Positions 5,048 through 12,847 of a stretch of DNA of 12,874 nucleotides are shown here, piece by piece. Made by a program: the position numbers and the translations under genes. Under the pieces are notes generated by a model that saw only the letters and a program-made list of their open reading frames with translations, did no database searches and was not told the DNA's origin. The first letter of the stretch is position 1. Every line of letters begins with the position of its first letter. This DNA is from an uncultured Methylococcaceae bacterium (GTDB taxonomy: Bacteria; Pseudomonadota; Gammaproteobacteria; Methylococcales; Methylomonadaceae). The stretch covers positions 1 through 12,874 of the forward strand of contig CAIUYS010000201.1 in assembly GCA_903903365.1 (NCBI GenBank), in the 5' to 3' direction.

Positions 5048-6328
5048 CTAAGGAGCCCATGAAGGCTCACGAACTTCACCACTATTAAAAACCAACTTTT
5101 GCTGCATTTTACCATCTAATGACACTGCCGATAAGAACCCTGTACGTCCTTTTTTTGAAGCATACAGAATCATGGCACCATTCGGCGCAAAACTGGGTGA
5201 CTCATCTGACGGCCCACTCGTTAACACATTAATGGCTCGGGTTCCCATATCCATGACAGCAATACGGTAATCATTGCCATTACCGTGCACCATAACCAGA
5301 CTTCTACCATCAGGTGAAAAGCTGGCTCTGGCATTATAACCGCCAGAAAAGGTCAGTCTCTTTTCCTGCCCACCTTGACTGGAAACCATATAAATTTGTG
5401 GCTTACCTCCTCTGTCCGAGGTAAAAACAATGCTACTGCCATCGGGCGACCAGCTAGGCTCAGTATCAATAGCAAAACTTTTAGTCAACTTGGTTAATGA
5501 GCGTGTCGACACATTTAAAACAAAAATATCAGGACTACCATCTTTAGATAAGGTTAACGCTAATCGAGTCCCATCAGGCGACCAAGCCGGCGCACCATTG
5601 ATACCTGGAAATTCAGCAACGCGAACTCGCTCACCGGTAGCCAGTGTTTGCACATAAATAGCCGCAGTTTTCCTCTCAAAAGACACATAAGCCAATTTTT
5701 TGCCATCAGGCGACCAGGCAGGAGACATCAAGGGTTCAACTGATGATGCCACAGGTTGTGGATTAAAGCCGTCCGCATCAGCCACTTGAAGCTGTTGTGA
5801 TTGCTGTTTACTGCCTTGATTATTGGTCGTGATATAAGCAATACGGCCGCTAAATACACCTTTTTTGCCGGTTAATTTTTCAAAAATAAGATCACTGATA
5901 TGATGAGCCGTTCTACGTAAATCAGCCGTCGAAGAGGTCATTTTGTAACCTAATAACTGCCCGCCTTTATAGACATCAAGCAACTGAAATTGAACGCTAT
6001 ACTGGCCGCCGCCTGCATCAACAACCTGCCCTATTACCATGTAATTTTGCCCCAACGCCTGCCAGTCTTTAAAATTAACCGCCGCTGCCGTGCTCGGTCT
6101 GCCTGGCATACTTTGTTCGGCCATCATTTTAAAATAACCGCTGCGTTCCAGATCGGCATTGACAACAGCACTAATATTAACCGGAGCACTCTGTGAGGCA
6201 AAAGGAACCACAGCAACAGGCACCGCACTTTCAATACCTTCAGTAATTTCAATGGTCAGCGCTGCATGAGCCATTGGCACATTAAGAGCCAATAGCATCA
6301 CTAATAAAATTCTTCTAAAAAAATTCAC
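5048..6328 (-). CDS. tolB: Tol-Pal system protein TolB, periplasmic beta-propeller
   Basis: TolB is the periplasmic link between TolA and Pal. The N-terminal domain (about 25-140) includes VPVAVVPF and NADLERSGYF. The rest is a six-bladed propeller built of WD40-like repeats, seen as SPDGKKLAYVS, SPDGTRLALT, SPDGSSIVFTSDRGG, SPDGRSLVM and APNGAMILYAS. The frame is open to a GTG at 6373, but I choose the GTG at 6328. It is preceded by AGAGG at a good distance and gives a normal signal peptide, MNFFRRILLVMLLALN...AHA, for a total of 426 residues. The upstream option adds 15 non-signal-like residues. A roughly 200-base gap to tolA, with a REP-like hairpin, precedes it, so tolB-pal-cpoB may have partly separate expression from tolQRA. 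Confidence 0.96.
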   Translation of the reverse strand: MNFFRRILLVMLLALNVPMAHAALTIEITEGIESAVPVAVVPFASQSAPVNISAVVNADLERSGYFKMMAEQSMPGRPSTAAAVNFKDWQALGQNYMVIGQVVDAGGGQYSVQFQLLDVYKGGQLLGYKMTSSTADLRRTAHHISDLIFEKLTGKKGVFSGRIAYITTNNQGSKQQSQQLQVADADGFNPQPVASSVEPLMSPAWSPDGKKLAYVSFERKTAAIYVQTLATGERVRVAEFPGINGAPAWSPDGTRLALTLSKDGSPDIFVLNVSTRSLTKLTKSFAIDTEPSWSPDGSSIVFTSDRGGKPQIYMVSSQGGQEKRLTFSGGYNARASFSPDGRSLVMVHGNGNDYRIAVMDMGTRAINVLTSGPSDESPSFAPNGAMILYASKKGRTGFLSAVSLDGKMQQKLVFNSGEVREPSWAP

Positions 6329-6410
6329 ATTCACCTCTACGTCCGCACACAAAAAAAACGATTTAATTATCACACACGATCACTTGGTAACACGCTAAAA
6401 ACATATCTCC

Positions 6411-6438
6411 TCACCCTCTCCAGCAGGAGAGGGAGCTT
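6411..6438. repeat. REP-like palindromic repeat, copy 2, between tolA and tolB
   Basis: CCCTCTC and GAGAGGG pair around CAGCAG, giving a stable stem in the longest gap of the tol cluster. The surrounding sequence matches 1043-1073 except for a 3-nt insertion there and one base change. In the transcribed strand the hairpin is followed by a mostly mixed sequence with only a TTTTT some 12 bases later, so it may attenuate but is not a clear terminator. The rest of the gap (6329-6535) shows no gene and no convincing promoter. Confidence 0.6.
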
Positions 6439-6535
6439 GTATTTTGCATTGGCATCTGGACACTTGCAATCACCAGGGAAAATAACCAAATCTTCTACCT
6501 TATATTAAACAACACATAGTCATCGTAACTATTTA

Positions 6536-8470
6536 TTATTTCGGATTAAACAAAAACTGAAACGATCTAAATTCTCTGGCAAATAGATCTTTATCTTTAG
6601 GTACCGGTAATGGCGATGCTTTGTTAACAGCGTTTTCTGCCGATCGGTCAAAAATCTCATCACCACTACTGGAAACAACTTCAGCATCTATCACGGTACC
6701 ATCAGACATTAATTTGACCCGGATTGTACACTTTAAACCTTCTGTAGCCGATACAGGACGAATCCAGCTTCGATTTACTTTTTGTTGGATGGCAATTTTT
6801 GCCTGTGCAGCTTCGCTCGCTTGAGCCGCTATTTTTGCTTGGGCTGCTTGAGCCGCCTCTGCCTTGGCTTGCGCTGCTGCCTCCGCAGCTTTAGCTTGTG
6901 CAGCCGCTTCGGCTTTAGCTTGTGCTGCGACCTCCGCAGCTTTGGCTTGTGCTGCTGCTTCGGCTTTAGCTTGTGCAGCCGCCTCAGCTTTGGCTTGGGC
7001 AGCCGCTTCGGCTTTGGCTTGGGCTGCTACGGCTTCGGCTTTCGCCTGTTTAGCCGCTTCGGCTTTTGCTTGTGCGGCCGCTTCGGCCTTGGCTTGGGCT
7101 TGAGCTGCTGCCGCTTCGGCTTTGGCCTGTTTAGCTGCTTCAGCTTTTGCTTGTGCGGCCGCTTCTGACCTGGCTTGTGCTGCCGCTTCGGCCTTAGCTT
7201 GAGCGGCTGCTTCAGCTTTTGCTTGTGCCGCAGCTTCTGATCTGGCCTGTGCAGCCGCTTCGGCTTTCGCCTGTTTAGCCGCTTCAGCTTTAGCTTGCGC
7301 GGCCGCCTCTGACCTCGCTTGTGCAGCAGCTTCAGCTTTCGCTTGTGCAGCCGCTTCTGACCTGGCTTGTGCTGCTGCATCTGACTTGGCCTGTGCAGCC
7401 GCTTCTGCTTTCGCCTGCTTGGCTGCTTCTGCCTTGGCTTGCTCGGCTGCTTCAGCTTTCGCCTGCTTGGCGGCTTCCGCTTTGGCTTGATTGGCCGCTT
7501 CGGCTTTCGCCTGCTTGGCTGCTTCTGCCTTGGCTTGCTCGGCTGCTTCGGCTTTCGCCTGCTTGGCGGCTTCCGCTTTGGCTTGATTGGCCGCTTCGGC
7601 TTTCGCCTGTTTGGCGGCTTCTGCTTTTGCTAGGTCGGCCGCTTCGGCTTTCGCCTTTTTGGCGGCTTCTGCCTTGGCTTGCTCGGCTGCTTCAGCTTTC
7701 GCCTGCTTGGCGGCTTCCGCTTTGGCTTGCTCGGCTGCTTCGGCTTTCGCCTGTTTGGCGGCTTCTGCCTTGGCTTGCTCGGCTGCTTCAGCTTTCGCCT
7801 GCTTGGCGGCTTCCTGTTTGGCAGCTTCCGCTTTCGCCTGCTTGGCGGCTTCCGCTTTGACTTGCTCGGCTGCTTCGGCTTTCGCCTGTTTGGCAGCTTC
7901 CGCTTTGGCTTGCTTGGCGGCTTCCGCTTTGGCTTGCTCGGCTGCTTCGGCTTTCGCCTGTTTGGCAGCTTCCGCTTTGGCTTGATCGGCTGCTTCAGCT
8001 TTGGCCTGTTTGGCGGCTTCCGCTTTGGCTAGTTCGGCTGCTTCAGCTTTCGCCTGTTTGGCGGCTTCCGCTTTGGCTAGTTCGGCTGCTTCAGCTTTCG
8101 CCTGTTTGGCGGCTTCGGCTTTGGCCTGTTTGGCGGCTTCTGCCTTGGCTAGGTCGACTGCTTCGGCGTTGGCTTTTTCAAGCTCAGCCTGTTTTGTTTC
8201 TACGTCAGCTTTTTCTTTGGCTTGTGCAGCATCAAGCTGTTCTTTTGTTTCTTGCTTTTTTGCGGATTCAACTTTTTTTATAGCCTCTGCTTCTACCTGC
8301 AAACTAGCTGTATCAATCATTGTCGCATGGATAATTTCCGGGGCCGGTGCTTTAGGCTCCTCTTTTACCTCCGGCTTGTATAAAGCACTTAACGAAAATA
8401 GACCCAAAAGTGTAAGGTGTAAGGCTAAGGCCAGTAAAAAGGGCCGTGTAAATCTTTTTTGCTTATCCAT
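6536..8470 (-). CDS. tolA: Tol-Pal system protein TolA with a greatly expanded helical arm
   Basis: TolA spans from the inner membrane to the outer membrane and transmits force from TolQR to TolB/Pal. The single membrane helix is at about 11-31 (FLLALALHLTLLGLF), with the conserved intramembrane His at 18. Domain II starts with a mixed charged region (32-101). It continues as about 50 alanine-rich octads (102 to about 545) of the type AEAAKQAK/AEAAEQAK, a predicted long alpha-helix. Domain III (about 560-644: NRSWIRP, CTIRVKLMSDGTVIDAEVV, FRSFQFLF) is the globular C-terminus. At 644 residues it is far longer than E. coli TolA (421). The first 31 octads mostly alternate Lys with Glu/Asp/Asn at position 5, while later octads favour Ala, Arg and Ser. 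Start ATG is at 8470, six bases after the tolR stop. Confidence 0.96.
   Translation of the reverse strand: MDKQKRFTRPFLLALALHLTLLGLFSLSALYKPEVKEEPKAPAPEIIHATMIDTASLQVEAEAIKKVESAKKQETKEQLDAAQAKEKADVETKQAELEKANAEAVDLAKAEAAKQAKAEAAKQAKAEAAELAKAEAAKQAKAEAAELAKAEAAKQAKAEAADQAKAEAAKQAKAEAAEQAKAEAAKQAKAEAAKQAKAEAAEQVKAEAAKQAKAEAAKQEAAKQAKAEAAEQAKAEAAKQAKAEAAEQAKAEAAKQAKAEAAEQAKAEAAKKAKAEAADLAKAEAAKQAKAEAANQAKAEAAKQAKAEAAEQAKAEAAKQAKAEAANQAKAEAAKQAKAEAAEQAKAEAAKQAKAEAAAQAKSDAAAQARSEAAAQAKAEAAAQARSEAAAQAKAEAAKQAKAEAAAQARSEAAAQAKAEAAAQAKAEAAAQARSEAAAQAKAEAAKQAKAEAAAAQAQAKAEAAAQAKAEAAKQAKAEAVAAQAKAEAAAQAKAEAAAQAKAEAAAQAKAAEVAAQAKAEAAAQAKAAEAAAQAKAEAAQAAQAKIAAQASEAAQAKIAIQQKVNRSWIRPVSATEGLKCTIRVKLMSDGTVIDAEVVSSSGDEIFDRSAENAVNKASPLPVPKDKDLFAREFRSFQFLFNPK
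6835..8167 (-). repeat. 24-nt tandem repeat array inside tolA, with 96-nt higher-order units
   Basis: The array encodes about 50 copies of an eight-residue unit. Higher-order duplication is visible: 7455-7513 and 7551-7609 are identical over 59 bases at a 96-nt offset, and 7413-7453 matches 7509-7549 at the same offset. This implies recent unequal exchange or slippage of a four-octad block. One octad is interrupted near 7810-7820 (KQEAAKQ), and a few units near the 3' end carry one to three extra residues. Long open frames on the opposite strand here are by-products of the repeat. Confidence 0.92.
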
Positions 8471-8476
8471 TTAAAT

Positions 8477-8911
8477 CTATTGTTCTTCCGGCTTGGTCAT
8501 TAACCCCACAGTAGGCACACCGGCATTTTTAAGCGCTGCCATGACTGTAACCACCGTACCATAAGACACGCCTTTATCCGCATTAATCAGCACTTGTGTT
8601 TTTGGCTTATTAATCAATATGGCCGCTACCCGTGCGTTTATTTCTTCAGGCAATATGGGTTCATCGTTCTCGGTGTCAGCCTTGATGTAATATTGACCCT
8701 GCTCTTTAATGGAAATGACAATCGGTGGGTTATTACCATCACCTTCCGACTCTACCGTTTTTGATTCAGCCTGCGGAAGATCAACTTCCACGCCTGTTTG
8801 CAGCATCGGCGTGGTAATCATAAAAATAATCAACAATACCAAGGTTACGTCAATGTAGGGTACTACATTGATTTCCGCCATTGGTTTTCTACGCCCGTGT
8901 TTCCTGCTCAT
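8477..8911 (-). CDS. tolR: Tol-Pal system protein TolR (ExbD family)
   Basis: TolR is a bitopic inner-membrane subunit of the proton channel driving TolA. The 144-residue protein has a short cytoplasmic start (MSRKHGRRKPMAEINVVPYI), one membrane helix at about 21-42 (VTLVLLIIFMITTPML) and a periplasmic domain. Asp21 in PYIDVTLVLL corresponds to the protonated Asp essential in the family (Asp23 in E. coli). The periplasmic part includes the family stretch TQVLINADKGVSYGTVVTVM. The start ATG at 8911 overlaps the tolQ stop as ATGA, and tolA begins six bases after its stop, so TolQ, TolR and TolA are translated from one message. Confidence 0.97.
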   Translation of the reverse strand: MSRKHGRRKPMAEINVVPYIDVTLVLLIIFMITTPMLQTGVEVDLPQAESKTVESEGDGNNPPIVISIKEQGQYYIKADTENDEPILPEEINARVAAILINKPKTQVLINADKGVSYGTVVTVMAALKNAGVPTVGLMTKPEEQ

Positions 8912-9585
8912 TTGCTATGCGCCTGTCTTTGCAACAAGACCACAAACTCCTCAACGAACAATTCATAGCGACCTGTTAGCCTGTCCAATCGAGTAGAAAA
9001 ACGGTTATAAGCGACAACAGCGGGTATTGCCGCAAACAAACCAATAGCGGTTGCAATCAATGCTTCCGCAATACCTGGAGCAACTTGCGCCAGTGTCGCC
9101 TGCTTAACATTACCCAGCGACATAAAAGAATTCATAATCCCCCATACCGTACCAAACAAACCGACATAAGGACTGGTAGAGCCGACAGTGGCCAGAAAGG
9201 CTAAATGTTCATCCAAGCGCTCCAATTCCCGTGACAATTCGATACGCATTACACGCTGCGCACTTTCTACTTGCACGGCGGGCTCAACATTACCGGTTTG
9301 TCGCATCCGCGAAAACTCTTTATAACCGGCCAGAAATATCTTTTCTATCCCTTCCGGCTCAAAATCCTTCGCCGCCAATTTTCTATAAAGATCGGCCAAG
9401 GCAACACCCGACCAAAACTGCTCCTCAAACTCATCCGTAATTTCAATCGCCCGGTTAAGTTCTTTGCGTTTGGAAAAGATAAAAGTCCATGATGACACGG
9501 ATGCTATCAACAACAGCATCATGACAAATTGAACAACAAAACTGGCTTCTTTGATTAAATGGAAAATGGATAAATCAGTGTTCAT
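8908..9585 (-). CDS. tolQ: Tol-Pal system protein TolQ (MotA/TolQ/ExbB proton channel family)
   Basis: TolQ forms the pentameric proton channel around TolR. The 225-residue protein shows three membrane helices: about 16-38 (FVVQFVMMLLLIASVSSWTF), about 127-154 (FLATVGSTSPYVGLFGTVWG) and about 168-192 (IAEALIATAIGLFAAIPAVV). A large cytoplasmic loop lies between the first two. The GLFGTVWGIM and EALIATAIGL motifs carry the conserved channel threonines. Length equals the family norm (about 230). The ATG at 9585 lies 11 bases inside the ybgC 3' end and the stop overlaps tolR by four bases, so it is an internal gene of the operon. Confidence 0.97.
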   Translation of the reverse strand: MNTDLSIFHLIKEASFVVQFVMMLLLIASVSSWTFIFSKRKELNRAIEITDEFEEQFWSGVALADLYRKLAAKDFEPEGIEKIFLAGYKEFSRMRQTGNVEPAVQVESAQRVMRIELSRELERLDEHLAFLATVGSTSPYVGLFGTVWGIMNSFMSLGNVKQATLAQVAPGIAEALIATAIGLFAAIPAVVAYNRFSTRLDRLTGRYELFVEEFVVLLQRQAHSK

Positions 9586-9985
9586 TCTTTAACAGCTCTA
9601 GTAAGTTTTCAGGAATCGCTTTAGGACGCAGGGTATTAACGTCCAAACAGGCAATGCGAATTATGCTTTTACATAAAACGTCATCACCCCGTGTAATTAG
9701 TTGTTCAAAAGTAAGACTGGCTTTTTTAACGAGAACCACCTCGGCACTGACTTGGATTAATTCATTAAATCGGGCAGAGCGAAGATAATCAACTTGCACT
9801 GAGCGCACGACAAAAATAATGCCGGCACTGACCATAAGCTCATCCTGCTCATAACCCATCGCCCTGAGCATTTCTGTTCTTGCCCGTTCAAAAAACTTGA
9901 GATAGTTGGCGTAAAACACCACGCCACCGGCATCCGTGTCTTCATAATAAACACGCACCGGCCAGATAAATTTTTTAATTTTCAT
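9575..9985 (-). CDS. ybgC: YbgC-type acyl-CoA thioesterase, first gene of the tol-pal cluster
   Basis: This 136-residue cytoplasmic hotdog-fold protein hydrolyses acyl-CoA or acyl-carrier thioesters. In E. coli it associates with the acyl carrier protein and phospholipid synthesis, and its link to Tol function is unclear. The N-terminal WPVRVYYEDTDAGGVVFYAN (8-27) contains the conserved Asp18, followed by FFERARTEMLRAMGY. Position 25 is Tyr where E. coli has His. It overlaps tolQ by 11 bases and is separated from ruvB by 70 bases, where a small palindrome (10017-10029) is found but no clear sigma-70 promoter. The ATG at 9985 gives the usual start; the ribosome site is weak. Confidence 0.95.
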   Translation of the reverse strand: MKIKKFIWPVRVYYEDTDAGGVVFYANYLKFFERARTEMLRAMGYEQDELMVSAGIIFVVRSVQVDYLRSARFNELIQVSAEVVLVKKASLTFEQLITRGDDVLCKSIIRIACLDVNTLRPKAIPENLLELLKNEH

Positions 9986-10016
9986 GGTTTGATGGTTAAA
10001 GCACGAAGATCAGCTT

Positions 10017-10029
10017 GCGTAACTTACGC
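10017..10029. repeat. 13-bp perfect palindrome upstream of ybgC
   Basis: GCGTAA and TTACGC flank a single central base, about 32 bases upstream of the ybgC start in the ruvB-ybgC gap. It could be a small operator for the tol genes or simple chance. No promoter elements around it are convincing. Confidence 0.35.
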
Positions 10030-10055
10030 GGTAAAGGTGCATGACACACCCTGCA

Positions 10056-11090
10056 TTAGTCAAACAAATCCTCGGATGCCCCTATTTGTTTCGGTAGCGG
10101 CAAGCCAAAATGCAGGTACGCATTCCGGGTAACAACTCGTCCACGGGGTGTGCGCATAATAAAACCTTGTTGCAACAAATACGGCTCCAATACGTCTTCA
10201 ATGGTGCCACGTTCTTCACTGATTGCCGCCGCCAAGGTGTCAAGACCCACCGGGCCACCGTCAAAATTCTCAATCATGGTCATCAGCAACTTTCGATCCA
10301 GCGCATCAAAGCCGTTACTATCCACTCTTAACATGTCCAGAGCCTGAATGGAGACTTCTTCCGTAATGTTGCCATTGCCTTTTACTTCAGCATAATCCCG
10401 CACCCGTCGCAGCAATCGGTTGGCAATTCGGGGCGTACCTCGAGAACGGCGGGCAATTTCATACGCACCTTTCTGCTCCATGGCAATCCCCAAGACTTTA
10501 GCCGAACGAATGGCAATACTGGCTAGTTCATCAACCGTGTAAAACTCCAAGCGCTGCACAATGCCAAAGCGATCACGCAACGGAGACGTCAGCAAACCGG
10601 CGCGGGTTGTAGCACCGACTAGCGTAAAGGGTGGCAAGTCCAGCTTGATTGAACGGGCGGCAGGCCCTTCACCAATCATAAGATCCAGTTGATAATCTTC
10701 CATAGCCGGATATAAAATTTCTTCAACCGCAGGGCTTAAGCGATGTATTTCATCAATAAATAATACGTCATGCGGTTCAAGATTAGTCAACAAGGCTGCA
10801 AGATCACCTGCTTTATCCAGCACAGGTCCTGAAGTCTGGCGAATTTTAACACACATTTCCGCTGCAATGATATTGGCTAGTGTTGTTTTACCTAATCCTG
10901 GCGGGCCAAAAATCAATACATGATCCAAAGCCTCTTGGCGAGCGGTTGCCGCCTGGATGAAAATCTCCATTTGCGCACGCAATTCTTTCTGCCCAATATA
11001 GTCCGCCAGCCGCTTTGGACGAATGGCGCGGTCTTGCCGTTCTTCATCGGTATTACCGCGAGCGGTTATCAGTCGATCACTTTCAATCAT
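10056..11090 (-). CDS. ruvB: Holliday junction branch migration helicase RuvB
   Basis: RuvB is the hexameric AAA+ motor that, with RuvA, drives branch migration of Holliday junctions. In this 344-residue protein the N-terminal RPKRLADYIGQ leads into Walker A GPPGLGKTT (62-70), Walker B LFIDEIHR (110-117), sensor 1 GATTRAG (159-165) and the arginine finger in LRDRFG (Arg174, as in E. coli). The C-terminal winged-helix part carries RGTPRIANRLLRRVRDYA and RTPRGRVVT. All catalytic residues I can check are present. Its ATG overlaps the ruvA stop (ATGA), so ruvCAB is one operon. The sequence shows no evident SOS box upstream of ruvC. Confidence 0.98.
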   Translation of the reverse strand: MIESDRLITARGNTDEERQDRAIRPKRLADYIGQKELRAQMEIFIQAATARQEALDHVLIFGPPGLGKTTLANIIAAEMCVKIRQTSGPVLDKAGDLAALLTNLEPHDVLFIDEIHRLSPAVEEILYPAMEDYQLDLMIGEGPAARSIKLDLPPFTLVGATTRAGLLTSPLRDRFGIVQRLEFYTVDELASIAIRSAKVLGIAMEQKGAYEIARRSRGTPRIANRLLRRVRDYAEVKGNGNITEEVSIQALDMLRVDSNGFDALDRKLLMTMIENFDGGPVGLDTLAAAISEERGTIEDVLEPYLLQQGFIMRTPRGRVVTRNAYLHFGLPLPKQIGASEDLFD

Positions 11091-11692
11091 CTGACTGCGC
11101 CTTGTAATGCCAGCCTGATAATATCTTCACAACTTTTACCTTCGGCACTGATATTTTGCACCATTTTGCTAGCATCCAAAGGCTTGTAGCCCAAGGAACA
11201 CAAGGCACTGACCGCCTCCTGCTTTGGATTGCCTATCGCAGGTGTCGCAGCCCCCGTTTTGCTGGTACTCGTTGCGGCTGAATCAGCCAAATCCGGTAAT
11301 CGGTCACGCATCTCAATAACCAGGCGTTCAGCCGTTTTTTTGCCGACACCCGGTAAACGCACCAGCGCTTGCGTATCATTATCCTGAATACAGCGATGAA
11401 ATTCTTCCGCACTCTGACCGGATAAAATAGTTAACGCCAACTTGGGGCCGACGCCATTAACCTTAATCAACGCTCTAAATAAAGTACGCTCAGCTTCCGC
11501 AGAAAAGCCAAACAAGATATGGGCATCTTCCCGAACAACCAGGTGGGTATGTAATTTTATTTCTTCGTTGATGGCAGGCAGGTCATAAAACGTTGTCATC
11601 GGCGCTTCCACTTCATAACCGACACCCTGCACATCCAGCACTAAAAAAGGCGGCGCTTTATGAACCAATATTCCGCGTAAAAAACCGATCAT
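11087..11692 (-). CDS. ruvA: Holliday junction DNA helicase subunit RuvA
   Basis: RuvA binds four-way junctions as a tetramer and loads RuvB. I start it at the ATG at 11692, giving 201 residues (MIGFLRGILVHK), the usual family opening. A longer frame to 11749 adds 19 residues that only shadow the ruvC 3' end. The OB-fold domain covers about 1-62, the paired helix-hairpin-helix motifs are at about 77-90 (VNGVGPKLALTIL) and 112-125 (LPGVGKKTAERLVI), and the RuvB-binding C-terminal domain is at about 152-201 after an Ala/Ser/Thr-rich linker. The chosen ATG overlaps the ruvC stop as ATGA, supporting the start and coupled translation. Confidence 0.97.
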   Translation of the reverse strand: MIGFLRGILVHKAPPFLVLDVQGVGYEVEAPMTTFYDLPAINEEIKLHTHLVVREDAHILFGFSAEAERTLFRALIKVNGVGPKLALTILSGQSAEEFHRCIQDNDTQALVRLPGVGKKTAERLVIEMRDRLPDLADSAATSTSKTGAATPAIGNPKQEAVSALCSLGYKPLDASKMVQNISAEGKSCEDIIRLALQGAVR

Positions 11693-12189
11693 CTCGATAC
11701 CCCTTGCTTGCCCAACATGATGGCAGTTTGCTGATAATTGGCATGACAAATGGCAATCCCTAAGGCATCACTGGCATCCAACGATAATTCGCCTTGAACA
11801 TTTAGCAGCATTTTTACCATGTGTTGAACCTGAATTTTATCGGCTGCGCCCTTCCCTACCACCGCTTGTTTGACTTGCCTCGCCGCATATTCAAATACCG
11901 GTATCACTTTGGTTTGCACCGCACAAATGGCAGCACCACGCGCCTGACCCAGTTTAAGCGCAGAATCCGCATTTTTATGCATAAAGACTTGTTCTATGGC
12001 CATCTGCTCCGGCTGATAGTTATCGACAATTTCCAAAATTCCGTCAAATATTTGTTTAAGCCGATCCGGAAAATAATCCGCTTTAATCCGAATACTGCCG
12101 CTGGCTATGTATTTATAGCCTCGTGGTGATTCTTCTATAATTCCGTATCCGGTTAATCTTGAACCGGGGTCTATCCCTAAAATTCTCAT
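11689..12189 (-). CDS. ruvC: Crossover junction endodeoxyribonuclease RuvC
   Basis: RuvC is the dimeric, magnesium-dependent resolvase that cuts Holliday junctions. At 166 residues it has the normal length. The four acidic residues of the RNase H-like active site are all in place: Asp7 (LGIDPGS), Glu66 (AIEQVFMHKN), Asp138 and Asp141 (LDASDALGIAICHA). They align with E. coli numbering exactly. The ATG at 12189 is followed by the standard MRILGIDPGSRLTGYG. The 73 bases before it, up to the Uma2-like gene, hold no promoter that I would defend. First gene of the ruvCAB unit. Confidence 0.98.
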   Translation of the reverse strand: MRILGIDPGSRLTGYGIIEESPRGYKYIASGSIRIKADYFPDRLKQIFDGILEIVDNYQPEQMAIEQVFMHKNADSALKLGQARGAAICAVQTKVIPVFEYAARQVKQAVVGKGAADKIQVQHMVKMLLNVQGELSLDASDALGIAICHANYQQTAIMLGKQGVSR

Positions 12190-12262
12190 TTATTATTCAT
12201 TTAGTGGTGGGGTGCGCTGGGCACACTATTTATCCATCGTTACGTGAGCCATATAAAATGCA

Positions 12263-12847
12263 CTAAACACTTTTTTCCCGCAAAAAATCCAGCACATCTT
12301 CATTGTTGACTTGATAGTAAATATCTTCAACTCGCACCGTAATCCCTAATGAAGAAAAAGTAATGTCGTCACCGAGATAATAATAAAAGGATTGCCACTG
12401 GTCTTTCTTGCTAAAAACCTGAATCTCTCCCTTATCCTGTTCGATTAAAACATATTCTTCCAAGCTAGGGATTCTTTGACAACGCAAGCGTTTGTCAGTC
12501 TGATCAAAGCGCCGGGTCGATTTAGATAAAACCTCAACAATAATAACAGGCGCTGTTTTGTAATACTCGCTTTGATTATCTTCCTGGCAAACCACCATCA
12601 CATCGGGATAAAAAAAGTTGGCTCCCACTTTAACTTTCATATCCGCTATAAAGGTTCTACAAGGCGTACCTTTCAATCGAGTCTTTAATTCAGTCGCTAT
12701 ATTAACTGACAGCAAATTATGATTTTCGCTGCCTCCAGCCATTGCATGAACTTGACCATCAATATATTCATGCTTGGTTTCTGCAAGCAATTCGCCTTGC
12801 AGATAGTCTTGTTCACTTATTGGTTGATAGGCAGGGTTTAAGCTCAT
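12263..12847 (-). CDS. Uma2-family (DUF820) PD-(D/E)XK nuclease-like protein
   Basis: The protein belongs to the Uma2/DUF820 family, which adopts a restriction-endonuclease-like fold but whose biological role is not established. The N-terminal region has YLQGELLAETKHEYIDGQVH, typical of the family. The putative active site is formed by FYPDVMVV (PD motif, about residues 78-85) and PVIIVEVLSKST (about 100-111), with the downstream RIPSLEEYVLI helix. I start at the ATG at 12847 (194 residues), because GGGAG lies five bases upstream; the ATG at 12859 has no such site. Uma2 genes occur in many copies in Cyanobacteria and some Gammaproteobacteria. It is separated from ruvC by 73 bases, and nothing links the two functionally. 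Confidence 0.85.
   Translation of the reverse strand: MSLNPAYQPISEQDYLQGELLAETKHEYIDGQVHAMAGGSENHNLLSVNIATELKTRLKGTPCRTFIADMKVKVGANFFYPDVMVVCQEDNQSEYYKTAPVIIVEVLSKSTRRFDQTDKRLRCQRIPSLEEYVLIEQDKGEIQVFSKKDQWQSFYYYLGDDITFSSLGITVRVEDIYYQVNNEDVLDFLREKSV

Noticed and set aside
6329..6373. Extended N-terminus of TolB from the GTG at 6373
   Set aside because: It adds residues that precede a normal signal peptide and lacks a ribosome site; the GTG at 6328 has AGAGG just upstream.
6835..8167. CRISPR-like regular repeats
   Set aside because: The units are contiguous coding octads without unique spacers, and they translate cleanly as the TolA helix.
6621..8474. Several long plus-strand open frames opposite tolA, rich in Ala/Cys/Phe/Leu
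   Set aside because: They follow from the 24-nt repeat lacking stops in other frames. Their composition is artificial, they have no ribosome sites, and tolA is unambiguous.
11693..11749. Extended N-terminus of RuvA
   Set aside because: The extra 19 residues only shadow the ruvC 3' end; the ATG at 11692 overlaps the ruvC stop and matches the family start.
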